Translations under genes and position numbers: made by a program
NCBI GenBank assembly: GCA_007134215.1
Contig: SLLG01000099.1
Span: 1-47,174 of the forward strand
Direction: 5' to 3'
Source: Opitutales bacterium
GTDB taxonomy: Bacteria > Verrucomicrobiota > Verrucomicrobiia > Opitutales > Oceanipulchritudinaceae
Length of the DNA stretch: 47,174 nucleotides
Shown: piece by piece, positions 34,319 to 44,523 of the stretch
Layout of the letters: each line of letters begins with the position of its first letter
Position numbering within the stretch: position 1 is the stretch's first letter
Notes under the pieces: generated by a model
Databases searched by the model: none
What the model was told of the DNA's origin: nothing
What the model saw: the letters and a program-made list of their open reading frames with translations, nothing else

Positions 34319-35570
34319 ATGCGCCGTTTCTTCACCGAATTCGCGGAAAACGCCCGTATCGCGGCGGAACAGATCGGCGCGCACAAGATGCGCTCCCTCC
34401 TTACCGCGCTCGGCGTTATCATCGGCGTCATGGCTGTCACGCTCATGGGCACGGCCGTCAACGGACTCGACAAGGGATTCTCCGACAGCCTCGACATGCT
34501 CGGCACCGACTTGCTTTACGTCGAGCGCTGGCCGTGGGGCGGCGCGGGCGACGACTGGATGCGCTACCGCAACCGCCCTACCTTCCGGACGGATTACGCG
34601 CACCAACTCAACGAGATCATCCTCGACACGCCGAACTCCGCTTTGGAGGCAGCCGTCCCCTGCGCCCTCTCCTTCCGAGCCATCCAACGCGGCGGTGAAT
34701 CCGTATCCAACGTCTACATCGTCGGCACGACGGCGGCCTACGGCTACGTCAACCGCGCCGACATCGAATTCGGCCGCTTCTTTAACGACACGGAGTACGC
34801 CTCCGGTCGTAACGTGATCATTCTCGGATACGATGTCGCAGGAGCCCTCTTCGAAACGGGACGAGAGACCGCCATCGGGCAGGATGTCCGTATCCGCGGC
34901 CTGCGCTACGAGGTGATCGGTGTCTTCCGCCGCCAGGGTAGTTTCCTCGGCTTGCAGAGTTTCGATAACCAAGCGGCCATGCCCCTGCCCGCCCTGCGCC
35001 GCTTCGAACGCGGCAACTGGCACACCCATATCCGCGTGAAAATGCGGCCCGACGCATCCATACACGAGGCCCGCAGCGAACTGGAAGGTGCCATGCGCCG
35101 CATCCGCGGCCTCCTCCCCGGCCAGGAGAACGATTTCGAGATCAACCAGACAGAAATGCTGGAAGACACCATCGGCAACGTAAAGACCCAGATCGCGCTC
35201 GGCGGCTTCTTCATCACCGGACTAGCGCTCTTCGTCGGCGCCATCGGCATCATGAACATCACCTTTGTGAGCGTGCGCGAGCGTACCCGCGAAATCGGCA
35301 CACGGAGGGCGCTCGGCGCGCGGCGCGGCACCATCCTCGCTCAGTTTCTCATGGAGGCGGTGGGCATCTGCCTCATCGGTGGCGCGGTGGGCCTCGCTCT
35401 CACCGTTGGGTTGAAGTTTGTTTTCGGCGCCGCTGTTCCCGCGTTTCCCTTCATTCTTTCGCCGCAACTCATCGTCGCGGCGGTCGTCGTCTCCATCGCA
35501 ACGGGCATTCTATCCGGTTTCGTCCCCGCTTTCCAGGCCTCGCGCCTCGACCCCGCCGAAGCCCTGCGCC

Positions 35571-35578
<8 letters not shown>
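34319..35578 (+). CDS. MacB-like ABC transporter permease, first copy
   Basis: A 419-residue permease. It has an amino-terminal membrane helix ([19 protein letters not shown]), a periplasmic MacB core domain of about 220 residues, and an FtsX-type block of three helices at the end ([20 protein letters not shown], then [14 protein letters not shown] and [17 protein letters not shown]). The [10 protein letters not shown] cytoplasmic loop contacts the ATPase. It ends with DPAEALRHE, the usual terminus, overlapping the next gene by 8 nt. Confidence 0.92.
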
Positions 35579-36845
<1,267 letters not shown>

Positions 36846-36895
36846 GGCCTGTCCGCGCCCTGCCCGAACCCGAAGCCGCGCCCATCCAACCGGAG

Positions 36896-37156
36896 TCAGC
36901 CGCGCTCCCGGCGCTTCTTCTCTTTGTCCACATAGAGCGTCACGTGCGCCTCCTTGTCTCCGAGAATTTCCTTTGCCCGCCGGATCGCTTTCGCCGTTGA
37001 GAGAACCGGATTCTCCCCCGACTCAGGGATGAAGTTCTCCACGCTCAGAACGACCATCATGGGAAGTGCCGCAAGTTTGGCCTCAAGCGTCGAAAAACCG
37101 GCACAAGCGGTGCCGGACAGGGATTTTTCGCCCGGACCGGCGAAAAGGTTGTCCAT
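36896..37156 (-). CDS. Small protein of unknown function (86 residues)
   Basis: I do not recognise this protein. It is an 86-residue, soluble, mixed-charge chain, with a hydrophobic strand (LPMMVVLSVENFI), a short helix (STAKAIRRAKEILGDKEA) and strand HVTLYVD, then a basic tail (KEKKRRERG). The strand-helix-strand order suggests a compact alpha/beta fold. Codon use is close to that of neighbours, and a GGAG lies about 9 nt before the ATG, inside a palindrome. It diverges from the VTT-domain gene and converges with the permease gene. A competing frame on the other strand (36954-37205) looks less protein-like. Confidence 0.55.
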   Translation of the reverse strand: MDNLFAGPGEKSLSGTACAGFSTLEAKLAALPMMVVLSVENFIPESGENPVLSTAKAIRRAKEILGDKEAHVTLYVDKEKKRRERG

Positions 37157-37157
37157 A

Positions 37158-37173
37158 CCCCGGATCTCCGGGG
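37158..37173. promoter_or_regulatory. 16-bp palindrome between two divergent start codons
   Basis: CCCCGGATCTCCGGGG, arms CCCCGGA and TCCGGGG around TC, sits between the ATG of the small gene (37156) and that of the VTT-domain gene (37186), only 29 bp apart. The gap is too short for two ordinary promoters, so the element is within the leaders. It may be an operator or a hairpin masking a ribosome-binding site. Confidence 0.4.
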
Positions 37174-37185
37174 AAAGTGGAGAGC

Positions 37186-37950
37186 ATGAACGCCGGTCCC
37201 AGTGAAGAACCCGCGCCGCCCGAGCCCGCCGAATCCCACACCGCCGTGTGGATTCGCGGGCTCGCCCTCATCGCGGGCATCGTCGTTCTTATCGTCCTCG
37301 CGCGCACCCTGCCGGTGGGGAGCTGGATCGCGGAGTTCAACCACCTTGTCGCGGATCTCGGGGCGGCGGGAGTCCTTGTCTTCATCGCGGTCTTCGCGGT
37401 GGCGATGGTCCTCTTTGTGCCGGGAACTTTCTTCGCTCTGGGAGCGGGGTTCGCTTTCGGCCTCGGCTGGGGAATGTTCGCAGCGGTCTCGGGGGCTACG
37501 CTTGGTGCCACCGCGGCCTTTCTCATCGCCCGCTATGCCGCCCGCGACTGGGTGCGGGGCTGGACGCGGGAGCGGCGCCGTCTCAAGGCGCTCGATCGCG
37601 CCGTCGCGCGCAAGGGCTGGCGGGTTGTGGCACTGCTGCGGTTGTCACCGGTCTTTCCCTTTCCGGTGCTCAACTACGTCCTCGGGCTCACGGGAGTGCG
37701 GCTCGTTTCCTACGTGGCCGCCACCGCCGCGGGCATCCTTCCGGGCACATTTTTGTATGTGGCTATTGGCTACGCCGGGCGCACCGGTCTTCAACCCTCG
37801 CCCGAACCGGGCGACCAATTGCGTCTCGTCATCCTCGGGGGCGTGCTCCTGCTCACTCTCGGCATAACAGTTTACCTCACCGCCTACGCAAGGCGGGTGC
37901 TGCGCGCCGAAGAGGGCTGGGCGGAAGCTCCCCCCGGCGGCGGAGGATGA
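37186..37950 (+). CDS. TVP38/TMEM64-family (VTT domain) membrane protein
   Basis: A 254-residue integral membrane protein of the DedA/VTT superfamily. Visible features are the helices GLALIAGIVVLIVLARTLPV, VFIAVFAVAMVLFVPGTFFAL, the reentrant loop GAGFAFGLGWGMFAAVSGAT, and the VTT core RLSPVFPFPVLNYVLGLTGV, followed by a helix with GILPGTFLYVAIGY. A GGAGAG ribosome-binding site lies 5 nt before ATG 37186. The superfamily is linked to lipid scrambling or transport; the precise role here is unknown. Confidence 0.9.
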   Translation: MNAGPSEEPAPPEPAESHTAVWIRGLALIAGIVVLIVLARTLPVGSWIAEFNHLVADLGAAGVLVFIAVFAVAMVLFVPGTFFALGAGFAFGLGWGMFAAVSGATLGATAAFLIARYAARDWVRGWTRERRRLKALDRAVARKGWRVVALLRLSPVFPFPVLNYVLGLTGVRLVSYVAATAAGILPGTFLYVAIGYAGRTGLQPSPEPGDQLRLVILGGVLLLTLGITVYLTAYARRVLRAEEGWAEAPPGGGG

Positions 37951-37963
37951 CACACGGTTCCAG

Positions 37964-38572
37964 TCAATCCTCCCCGCGCAGCACTACCGCCATGGACTCG
38001 GCGAGCCGCTGCAGCAAGTCGCTCTTTCCGAGGGCGAGCGAGACATAGTCACCAAGCTCCCACGTACCGTCGGCGTCGAAGTGAAAACGCCGGGGCGCCT
38101 CCCTGCGCCCGCGCGTCCATGTCCACGCCGCCTCGAGGCGGATACCGCCGTCCTCCGCCGCGTCAAACCGGTCGATGGAGACGGACACGCGCCCGAGCGT
38201 CCCCGCGCCCTCGCGGGGCGTGTCGATGCCGAGCAGGCGCAGGTGCGCCCGCAGCGTCTCCCGCGCCTCGTCGCCGAATGGCTCGCTCCAAAGCCGCACC
38301 GCATTGTAGTCGATCTCGGCGTCGGCGCGGCGCACGGCGATCTTGCGCCCGTCGAGAAACGCCGGCACACGCAGCGAGTCCACGCGGACGGAGGGTGCGT
38401 CTTCAGGGAGGGACACGTCCTCAGCCGGACGCATCGTGTAGAAGCGGCCGTCGTCTTCCACGGGCCGGAACGGCACGCACGCGCCGGTGACCGCCAGAAG
38501 GCAGACGGCGAGGCAAAAAACAAATACGCGGCGGCGGGCCGCCGGAGACTTCACGCAGGGGGGGGAGTTCAT
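37964..38572 (-). CDS. PqiC/ABC-transport auxiliary lipoprotein
   Basis: A 202-residue protein of the PqiC (DUF330) family. It has a lipoprotein signal with a plausible lipobox ending at Cys32 (LLAVTGAC), then the family opening FRPVEDDGRFYTMRP, and core segments VRVDSLRVPAFLDGRKIAVR and YNAVRLWSEPFGDEA, in which the R-W-EP run is typical. Such lipoproteins are outer-membrane partners of MCE (MlaD/PqiB) proteins in lipid transport. It overlaps the MlaD gene by 4 nt and is translated after it. Confidence 0.9.
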   Translation of the reverse strand: MNSPPCVKSPAARRRVFVFCLAVCLLAVTGACVPFRPVEDDGRFYTMRPAEDVSLPEDAPSVRVDSLRVPAFLDGRKIAVRRADAEIDYNAVRLWSEPFGDEARETLRAHLRLLGIDTPREGAGTLGRVSVSIDRFDAAEDGGIRLEAAWTWTRGRREAPRRFHFDADGTWELGDYVSLALGKSDLLQRLAESMAVVLRGED

Positions 38573-39570
38573 CTTCGCTGTTCCCTTCCGGAAAGGATGG
38601 CGCCCGGATTGCGCTCAAGGTATTCGGCCAGCTCCCGCATGGCGCGGGCGGCGAGCGTGAACTCGCGCATGGCCTCGGCAAAGGCGGCGCGTGCCGGCGA
38701 GTCCGGCGAAACCGCCCCGCCTATCGATTCGGCCATCTCTTCAAATGTATCCATGGCCAGAGCAAGGCGTTCCATCAGCGCCCGAGCGTCGTTGGCGACA
38801 GGGCCGGCGTAGTCGCCGAAGTTGTCCGCCACGCGCCGGAACGCCACCATCGTCTCTTTCGCTTCGTCAATCAACTCCTCCAGCGAACCGTCTCCGGCAA
38901 ACTTGGCCACGGCGTCGGCGGCGGCCACGAAAGAGCGGCTCAGCTCCGGACCGTCGATGCCCGCAACAAGGGTGTTGGTGTTTTCCAGCAGATCCGCCAG
39001 CGACCGGTTCAGCGCCTCGAAATCAATCGACCCGAGCCGCGCGAACAGCTCGGAGGTCGTCGTGCCCACGCGGGCCATGACCGAGGGCGAAGTGGGTATC
39101 TCATTGTATTCGGCGTCTTTCTGGTGGGTGCGGTACGGCGTCTCCGGGTCGTCGAAGTAATCCAGCTCGACGAACAATTGGCCCGTGATGAGGCTCTCCA
39201 ATTGCAGGCGGCCGCGCAGGCCCGCCTTTACCAGTTCCTCCGTCTGCCGACGGTCGCCGAAATCCACTTCCACGCCGAGCACGTCGCGGATGCGCCGGGT
39301 GTCCACCCGCCCGAAAACGGGAATAGCGGCGGAGTCGGCGCGCTGGTTGTAGCGGATGCGGATGTCGCTGACCTGCCCGATGGGCACGCCGCGGAATTTC
39401 ACCGGCGCGCCCACCGAGAGCCCGTTCACCGACTCGTCGAAGTAGAGGACAAACTCTTGGTCCTGCGCGAACAGACGCATCGAACCAACCGTCAGGATGG
39501 TGCCCAGCGCCAGCAGCACCGCCCCGATCCCGAAGGCTCCGATCAACACGTATTTCCGTTCACGCCCCAT
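38569..39570 (-). CDS. MlaD-type MCE-domain lipid transport protein
   Basis: A 333-residue protein with one amino-terminal membrane helix (YVLIGAFGIGAVLLALGTIL), one MCE domain (LYFDESVNGLSVGAPVKFRG, VPIGQVSDIRI, LITGQLFVELDY) and a long helical tail, typically forming a hexameric shuttle for phospholipids between membranes. It is normally encoded with a permease (MlaE) and ATPase (MlaF). Neither lies beside it here: upstream, 71 bp away, is lysine 2,3-aminomutase. Only its PqiC-like partner is present, so the rest of the machine must be encoded elsewhere. Confidence 0.9.
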   Translation of the reverse strand: MGRERKYVLIGAFGIGAVLLALGTILTVGSMRLFAQDQEFVLYFDESVNGLSVGAPVKFRGVPIGQVSDIRIRYNQRADSAAIPVFGRVDTRRIRDVLGVEVDFGDRRQTEELVKAGLRGRLQLESLITGQLFVELDYFDDPETPYRTHQKDAEYNEIPTSPSVMARVGTTTSELFARLGSIDFEALNRSLADLLENTNTLVAGIDGPELSRSFVAAADAVAKFAGDGSLEELIDEAKETMVAFRRVADNFGDYAGPVANDARALMERLALAMDTFEEMAESIGGAVSPDSPARAAFAEAMREFTLAARAMRELAEYLERNPGAILSGREQRR

Positions 39571-39641
39571 TATTTTTCAGCCCGATGAGGGGTGAAGCAT
39601 GCGAAGCGCCCGCGCAACGTAAAACGCACTGCCCCGCCCAC

Positions 39642-40811
39642 TCAGGCCAGCATCCGGACCCCCGCCGGGACCGGCTCGCGCGACCGCAGCGGATAGCGGT
39701 AGATGTCACCCGCGAAATTGCGCAGGACAATTTCGTCGTCGTTGATCTCCTCGATATACTCGGGGTTGACGGGGATCTTCCCGCCCCCGCCCGGCGCGTC
39801 GATGACAAACTGCGGCACGGCATAACCCGACGTAAAGCCGCGCAACCCGCGGATGATGTCGATGCCTTTGCGCACATCGGCGCGGAAGTGGCGCGAGCCC
39901 ATGATCAGGTCGCACTGGTAGAGATAGTACGGCCGCACACGCATGCGCAGAAGGCGGTGCACCAACTCCCGCATGGTCTCCAGATCGTCGTTGATGCCGC
40001 GCAGCAGCACGCTCTGGTTGCCCAGCGGCACACCCGCGAAGCTCAGCCGCTCCGCCGCGTCATACAGCTCCTGTGTGCATTCGCGCGGGTGGTTCACGTG
40101 GATGCTCATCCACACCGGACCGTGACGGCGGAGCAGGTCCTGCAACTCCGGCGTCACCCGCTGCGGCAGAAAGACCGGAATGCGCGAGCCGATACGGATG
40201 AACTCCAAATGCGGGATCGCCCGCAGACGCCCCAGCAGATAGTCGAGCTTCTTGTCGGAGAGCAGAAGCGGATCGCCCCCGCTCAGAAGTACGTCACGGA
40301 TCTCCGGATGCTCTTCGATGTAGCGCAGCGCGTTCTCGTAGTTGGGGTGAAAGTCGTGTCCCTCCGCATTGGAGACGAGGCGGCTACGCGTGCAATAGCG
40401 GCAATAGGCCGCACACATGTTCGTGACGAGGAAGAGACACCGGTCCGGATAGCGGTGGACCAACCCGTCCACGCCCATCGCCGTCTCCTCTCCCACGGGA
40501 TCGAGCAACTCCTCCGGCGACACGTGCATCTCTTCTCCGCGGGGAATGAGCTGTTTGCGGATCGGACAATCGGGGTCGTCCACGTCGATCAAATTAAAAA
40601 AGTAGGGCGTGATCGCCAGCGCCAACTTCTTGTTCGCGTGGGCGCAGCCCGCCTCCTCTTCCGGCGTCAGGTCGATGAAATCGCGCAGACGCTCTACCGT
40701 CGTCACACGGTTGCGCAGCTGCCAGCGGTAGTCCCGCCATTGCTCCGCGGGCACGTCCGCCCAGTAGCCCTGCCCGCGGTACCAGTCCTGCGGTGCTCTA
40801 CTCTCTCTCAT
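39642..40811 (-). CDS. kamA: L-lysine 2,3-aminomutase
   Basis: A radical SAM, PLP-dependent enzyme converting L-alpha-lysine to L-beta-lysine. The iron-sulfur motif is Cys133, Cys137 and Cys140 (NMCAAYCRYCTR). The PLP lysine is Lys345 in DAPGGGGKIPV. The 389 residues are near the length of clostridial KamA and longer than the elongation-factor modifying EpmB. In halophiles beta-lysine is acetylated by AblB as an osmolyte; no ablB is next door, so fermentation, osmolyte or another use remains open. ATG 40811 has a GGAGAG ribosome-binding site about 8 nt upstream. A hairpin with arms GGCGGA/TCCGCC (40836-40854) lies in its leader. Confidence 0.94.
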   Translation of the reverse strand: MRESRAPQDWYRGQGYWADVPAEQWRDYRWQLRNRVTTVERLRDFIDLTPEEEAGCAHANKKLALAITPYFFNLIDVDDPDCPIRKQLIPRGEEMHVSPEELLDPVGEETAMGVDGLVHRYPDRCLFLVTNMCAAYCRYCTRSRLVSNAEGHDFHPNYENALRYIEEHPEIRDVLLSGGDPLLLSDKKLDYLLGRLRAIPHLEFIRIGSRIPVFLPQRVTPELQDLLRRHGPVWMSIHVNHPRECTQELYDAAERLSFAGVPLGNQSVLLRGINDDLETMRELVHRLLRMRVRPYYLYQCDLIMGSRHFRADVRKGIDIIRGLRGFTSGYAVPQFVIDAPGGGGKIPVNPEYIEEINDDEIVLRNFAGDIYRYPLRSREPVPAGVRMLA

Positions 40812-40859
40812 ACAAAAGTCTCTCCGTTTTCGTCGGGCGGAAGATCCCTCCGCCAAGCA

Positions 40860-40888
40860 TTGACATATTCTAAAATCAGAATAATTTA
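40860..40888 (+). promoter_or_regulatory. arsR promoter with embedded dyad operator
   Basis: On the plus strand TTGACA (40860-40865) is followed after 16 nt by TAATTT (40882-40887). Between them lies TATTCT (40866-40871) and AGAATA (40878-40883), a 6-bp inverted repeat around AAAATC. An ArsR dimer bound there would shut the regulator's own promoter. The dyad is also upstream of kamA on the other strand, about 55 nt from its ATG, so shared control is likely. A minus-strand TAGAAT overlaps the dyad as a possible -10 for kamA, but its -35 is poor. Confidence 0.55.
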
Positions 40889-40947
40889 CGAGTAGAAACA
40901 ATGCGCGGTTCTCCGCGGACGTCAAGACACACACCCAAATTCCAGTG

Positions 40948-41298
40948 ATGCCAAACATGAGTGAAAGCGACCGCGATCTGCTCGCGAAACAGCTCTGGAC
41001 GATCGGCGACCAGAACCGTCTCCGGCTGCTCGCGCTGCTGCCGCATTGCCCGGATGCGAAGGAGCCGATCAACGTTTCGCGCCTCGCCGCCGAACTCAAC
41101 CTCAGCCAGCCGACGGTTTCCAACCACCTCGCGCGCCTGCGCACGCTCGGCATCGTGCGCCACCGCCGCCTCGGGCGGGAAGTGCACTACTGCATCGACC
41201 AAGAGGTCGCGCGCACCATTCTCAGGCGCCTGGAAGACGCCCTGAAGACGCGGGAAGCACCGGCCCGTTCCCCCGAAAACGTAATCGCTCAGGGCTGA
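40948..41298 (+). CDS. ArsR/SmtB-family transcriptional regulator
   Basis: A 116-residue winged-helix repressor. The helix-turn-helix is INVSRLAAELNLSQPTVSNHLARLRTLGIV and the wing is RHRRLGREVHYCID. The classical arsenic or cadmium ligands (CxC in the recognition helix) are absent, so the ligand may be organic or redox based. It diverges from kamA and probably controls it. Starts at GTG 40945, ATG 40948 or ATG 40957 are possible; ATG 40948 is reported. The 3' end overlaps the convergent YdbH-like gene by 10 bp. Confidence 0.88.
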   Translation: MPNMSESDRDLLAKQLWTIGDQNRLRLLALLPHCPDAKEPINVSRLAAELNLSQPTVSNHLARLRTLGIVRHRRLGREVHYCIDQEVARTILRRLEDALKTREAPARSPENVIAQG

Positions 41299-44200
41299 AA
41301 ATCGTCGAGAAGATCGAGAATCCAGCCGAATCCGCCGCGCCAGTCGACACCCTCGAGGGCATAATTAAGCCGGATGGAGACGGAATCCGCGCGGAGATCG
41401 GCGGTGCGGACGCCGCCGGACGCACGGATGACGGCAGGAAAGTCAGGCGTGTCAGGATCGAACAGACGGACAGAATAGGCATTGAGCGGAATCCCCTGCT
41501 CAAGGGCCTCGGAGAGCTTCTGCCGCACCCCGATGCGCGGATCGTCGGCGATGCCGGAGAGTACCTGCGCGCGGAGTTCCGGGTCGAGGAGGCGGATGCG
41601 GGCCGTCGTCCCCGGCGACATCTCGAGCCAGCCCGCCATCGGCAGAAACCGCCCGCCCTCGAATCGCACCGGAATACGCCCGGAGAGCCGACCCTCGACG
41701 GAATATCGGTCGTCGGGAAACAACTCCGCGACGGCGGCGGCATCGACATTGTCGACGACAAGCGTCAGGTCGCCGCCGAAGCCTTCGAGCGGGTTGAGGG
41801 CCGCGGGCTCAAGGCGCGCCGTTCCGCCGAGCACATGCATGCTCAGCTCGCGGATTTGAAAGCGGTGCGGCAGCGGCCAGTGCACCCGCAGGCGCAGGTC
41901 GCGCAGGACGAGATCGCCCGCCGTCACCGACGCCGCCCGCACCTCCTGCTCACTCTCCATCGCGGGCAGCCCCACCCATTGCATAGCGATACCCCCGGAC
42001 ACCCCGCGGAACCGCGCCGTGCCGGCCGCGAGAAACGACATATCCTCAAGAACCGCCACGACCGCCGCGCGCGCGTCGATGCTGTCCGTCCCCGAAGCAC
42101 GCCCGCGCAACCGCAGGGTCCCTGTGATGTCCGTGACCGGCGGCGCGGCGCCGAAAAGAGCGGCAAGGCCGCCCGCGACCGCGCCCGGCAACTCAAGGTC
42201 CCAGTCAGCCTCCCATGGTCCGGCGGCGGCGCGGCGTGCGAGAGAGCCCCCGCCGAGCGCCCTGCCGCCGTGGTCGGCGAGGGTCCAGTTTGCCGTCGTC
42301 GCGTCTCCTTCCAAGAGGGCGGTTGCCGCCAGCCGTGCCACGGCGCTGCGGTCGTCCGGTCGTGCGAGCGTCGACGACACCTCCACTGCGGTCCGTTCAC
42401 CGAATAACTCCCGCGCCTCGACGCGCGTCCTCGTCAGCGCGGCGGCGGGAAAGCGGTGCCAACGCAGCGGCGTGGCGGTCACGTCCGTTTTCACACCCTC
42501 GTGGCGCACACGCAGAACAAATGGATCCACCGGCGCTTCCTGCCAAACAACCGATTCGAAGCCGATTTCACCCTCGACCGCAGACTCGTGCCAAACAGCC
42601 CGCGGCGTGACACCGAGGCGCGCCGTCGCCTCCAACGAAAGGTCATCTCCGACACGGGCCGAGACGGCGGAGGTTTCCAGCGAGAGCCCGGCGGCGGCGG
42701 CGTAGGTGCCCGACAATCCGCCCCGGATCCCCGAAACCGCCGTCCCGTCGAAGTCAAAACCAAAGTCCTCGAACTCCACTGAAAATTCCGCTGCGAGGTC
42801 CTGCACATCCGTTCCCGTTGCCGCGCCCGACACATGCAAATCGCCGCGGAATCCGCCCGCCGGCGACTCCGGATCGAAAAACTCCAGCCACGTCCCGAAC
42901 ATCCCGCCGGGCAGGCGGAGGCGCCACCGCGCTTCCCATCGATCCCCCTCGTGCCGACGCGCAAGCGTCCCGCCGCCGAGGGCTTCGTTGTCCGGTCCGA
43001 AGAGATCCCACGCCCCGCGAATGCGCCCGCCCTGCAAGTGGCCCCGGAGGGCAGCGTGCGCCAGCGGTCCGCGATCGGCGGCGCGCGCCGCCGTCGTCAA
43101 GACCTCAAATTCCTTCGATACCCCCAACGGCGACTCCACTAGGAACCGCGTGTCGAGAAACAGGGCCTCCGGATATCCGTCCCACCGCAGAGGACTCACC
43201 TCACCGCGCAAGAGCGTCTCCTCGTTCTGCAACCGCACGGCGAACGGATCCATGCCATGCCCCGCCGCGCTCACCCCGCGCAATCCGATCTCCCCCTCCA
43301 TCGGAGAGGTCCACCATTCCACGCGCGGGGCAAGGCTCAGCCGCAGACCGATCTCGGCCGCGCCGAAGCCTTCCGCACCGGCGGATATTTTCGGCATTTC
43401 CAACGTCGCCCGCTCCGTCTCCGCGGAGTAGAAAAGCGACACTTGCTCCGGCTCGAACCACCAGCCCGGCCCGCGCGCCGCAAAGCTGTTGATGCCGAAG
43501 GACAGGTGGCTCACCGCCTCGGGTCCGAGCTGAAAACCGAGCACGAGCGACGCGAACCGCGCCTCCAGATCCTCGGCACCGTAGGTGAAATCCCGCGCCT
43601 CGATGAGTCCACCTCCGCGCTCGAGCAGGTCGCCGCGTGTCTCCACCGCCGCTTCCCACAGAATCTCGGGCAGCCGCGCCTCCGCCCCGGGCGGGAGCCA
43701 GCGGTCCGGATGCACGTCCACCGTCGGCGGAGACAGGCGCCGCAGCCATTCCACGCCGTCCACCACCGATCCCGCGAGACGGAGCGTGGCGCGGTTGCCC
43801 GCCGGCGGCAGCGTCACCTCGAACCGCTGGAAGAGGTGCGGTCCCTTGAGCCGGAAAAATCCCTCCGCTCCCGATTCATCCCGGCGGAAGAACAGGTCAA
43901 AATCCATCTCTTCGGCGACATCGCCGTAGACTGCCATCAACCGCCCGGAATCCGCGCCCGCCCGCCCCACCGAAACCTCCCGCAGCCGCGACAGGAGCAA
44001 CGGCGTCTCCCACAGCACGCCAGGATGCGGAAGCGGCGGCGGCACCCACGCCTCCGCGACTTCCGGCGGGCGCGGCGGCGGTGCCTCCGGCTCGTCCAAG
44101 TCGTCCGGAGCGGGGGGCTCAACAAAGACATTTTCGCGTAGCCATGCCTCCAAAGCGCCGACATCCACCGAGAGCGCCGGCTCCAAAAAATAGACGCTCT

Positions 44201-44510
44201 CCAGCCTTCCGTTCCACAGCCCGCGCAGGGTGTACTCGAGTTCGAGCCGCCGCCAGGCCACATCCGTCCCGGCGTAGCGGAACCGCGTCTCCCCGAGCGC
44301 GGCGCCCCGCGCATCCGCGCGCTCGACCGACGTGCGGACGGGATGCCCCGTGAACTTCGCGCCCTCCCGCTCGATCCACCGCCCGGCAAGCCACGGCACG
44401 CCGTGCAGAACCACAAAATACCCCAATCCGCAGAGAACCGCCACGGCGGCAATCACCCTCGCAAGCCATGCCCGCGGCGCCCGGCCCGTCACACGATTGG
44501 TTTCCGGCAT
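41289..44510 (-). CDS. YdbH/AsmA-like inter-membrane protein
   Basis: A 1073-residue protein with one amino-terminal membrane helix (ARVIAAVAVLCGLGYFVVLHG) and otherwise a long beta-rich periplasmic chain made of repeating segments. The carboxy-terminal third matches the YdbH pattern: VDNVDAAAVAELFPDDRYSV, EGRLSGRIPVRFEGGRFLPM, GWLEMSPGTTARIRLLD, then IRLNYALEGVDW. YdbH belongs to the AsmA-like bridges that move phospholipid to the outer membrane. Internal repeats are visible, with GIRGGLSGTYAAAAGLSLETSAVSA-like blocks. ATG 44510 is chosen because it begins just before the membrane helix, 13 nt after the upstream gene. Confidence 0.8.
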   Translation of the reverse strand: MPETNRVTGRAPRAWLARVIAAVAVLCGLGYFVVLHGVPWLAGRWIEREGAKFTGHPVRTSVERADARGAALGETRFRYAGTDVAWRRLELEYTLRGLWNGRLESVYFLEPALSVDVGALEAWLRENVFVEPPAPDDLDEPEAPPPRPPEVAEAWVPPPLPHPGVLWETPLLLSRLREVSVGRAGADSGRLMAVYGDVAEEMDFDLFFRRDESGAEGFFRLKGPHLFQRFEVTLPPAGNRATLRLAGSVVDGVEWLRRLSPPTVDVHPDRWLPPGAEARLPEILWEAAVETRGDLLERGGGLIEARDFTYGAEDLEARFASLVLGFQLGPEAVSHLSFGINSFAARGPGWWFEPEQVSLFYSAETERATLEMPKISAGAEGFGAAEIGLRLSLAPRVEWWTSPMEGEIGLRGVSAAGHGMDPFAVRLQNEETLLRGEVSPLRWDGYPEALFLDTRFLVESPLGVSKEFEVLTTAARAADRGPLAHAALRGHLQGGRIRGAWDLFGPDNEALGGGTLARRHEGDRWEARWRLRLPGGMFGTWLEFFDPESPAGGFRGDLHVSGAATGTDVQDLAAEFSVEFEDFGFDFDGTAVSGIRGGLSGTYAAAAGLSLETSAVSARVGDDLSLEATARLGVTPRAVWHESAVEGEIGFESVVWQEAPVDPFVLRVRHEGVKTDVTATPLRWHRFPAAALTRTRVEARELFGERTAVEVSSTLARPDDRSAVARLAATALLEGDATTANWTLADHGGRALGGGSLARRAAAGPWEADWDLELPGAVAGGLAALFGAAPPVTDITGTLRLRGRASGTDSIDARAAVVAVLEDMSFLAAGTARFRGVSGGIAMQWVGLPAMESEQEVRAASVTAGDLVLRDLRLRVHWPLPHRFQIRELSMHVLGGTARLEPAALNPLEGFGGDLTLVVDNVDAAAVAELFPDDRYSVEGRLSGRIPVRFEGGRFLPMAGWLEMSPGTTARIRLLDPELRAQVLSGIADDPRIGVRQKLSEALEQGIPLNAYSVRLFDPDTPDFPAVIRASGGVRTADLRADSVSIRLNYALEGVDWRGGFGWILDLLDDFQP

Positions 44511-44523
44511 CGGCGCGTCCGGC

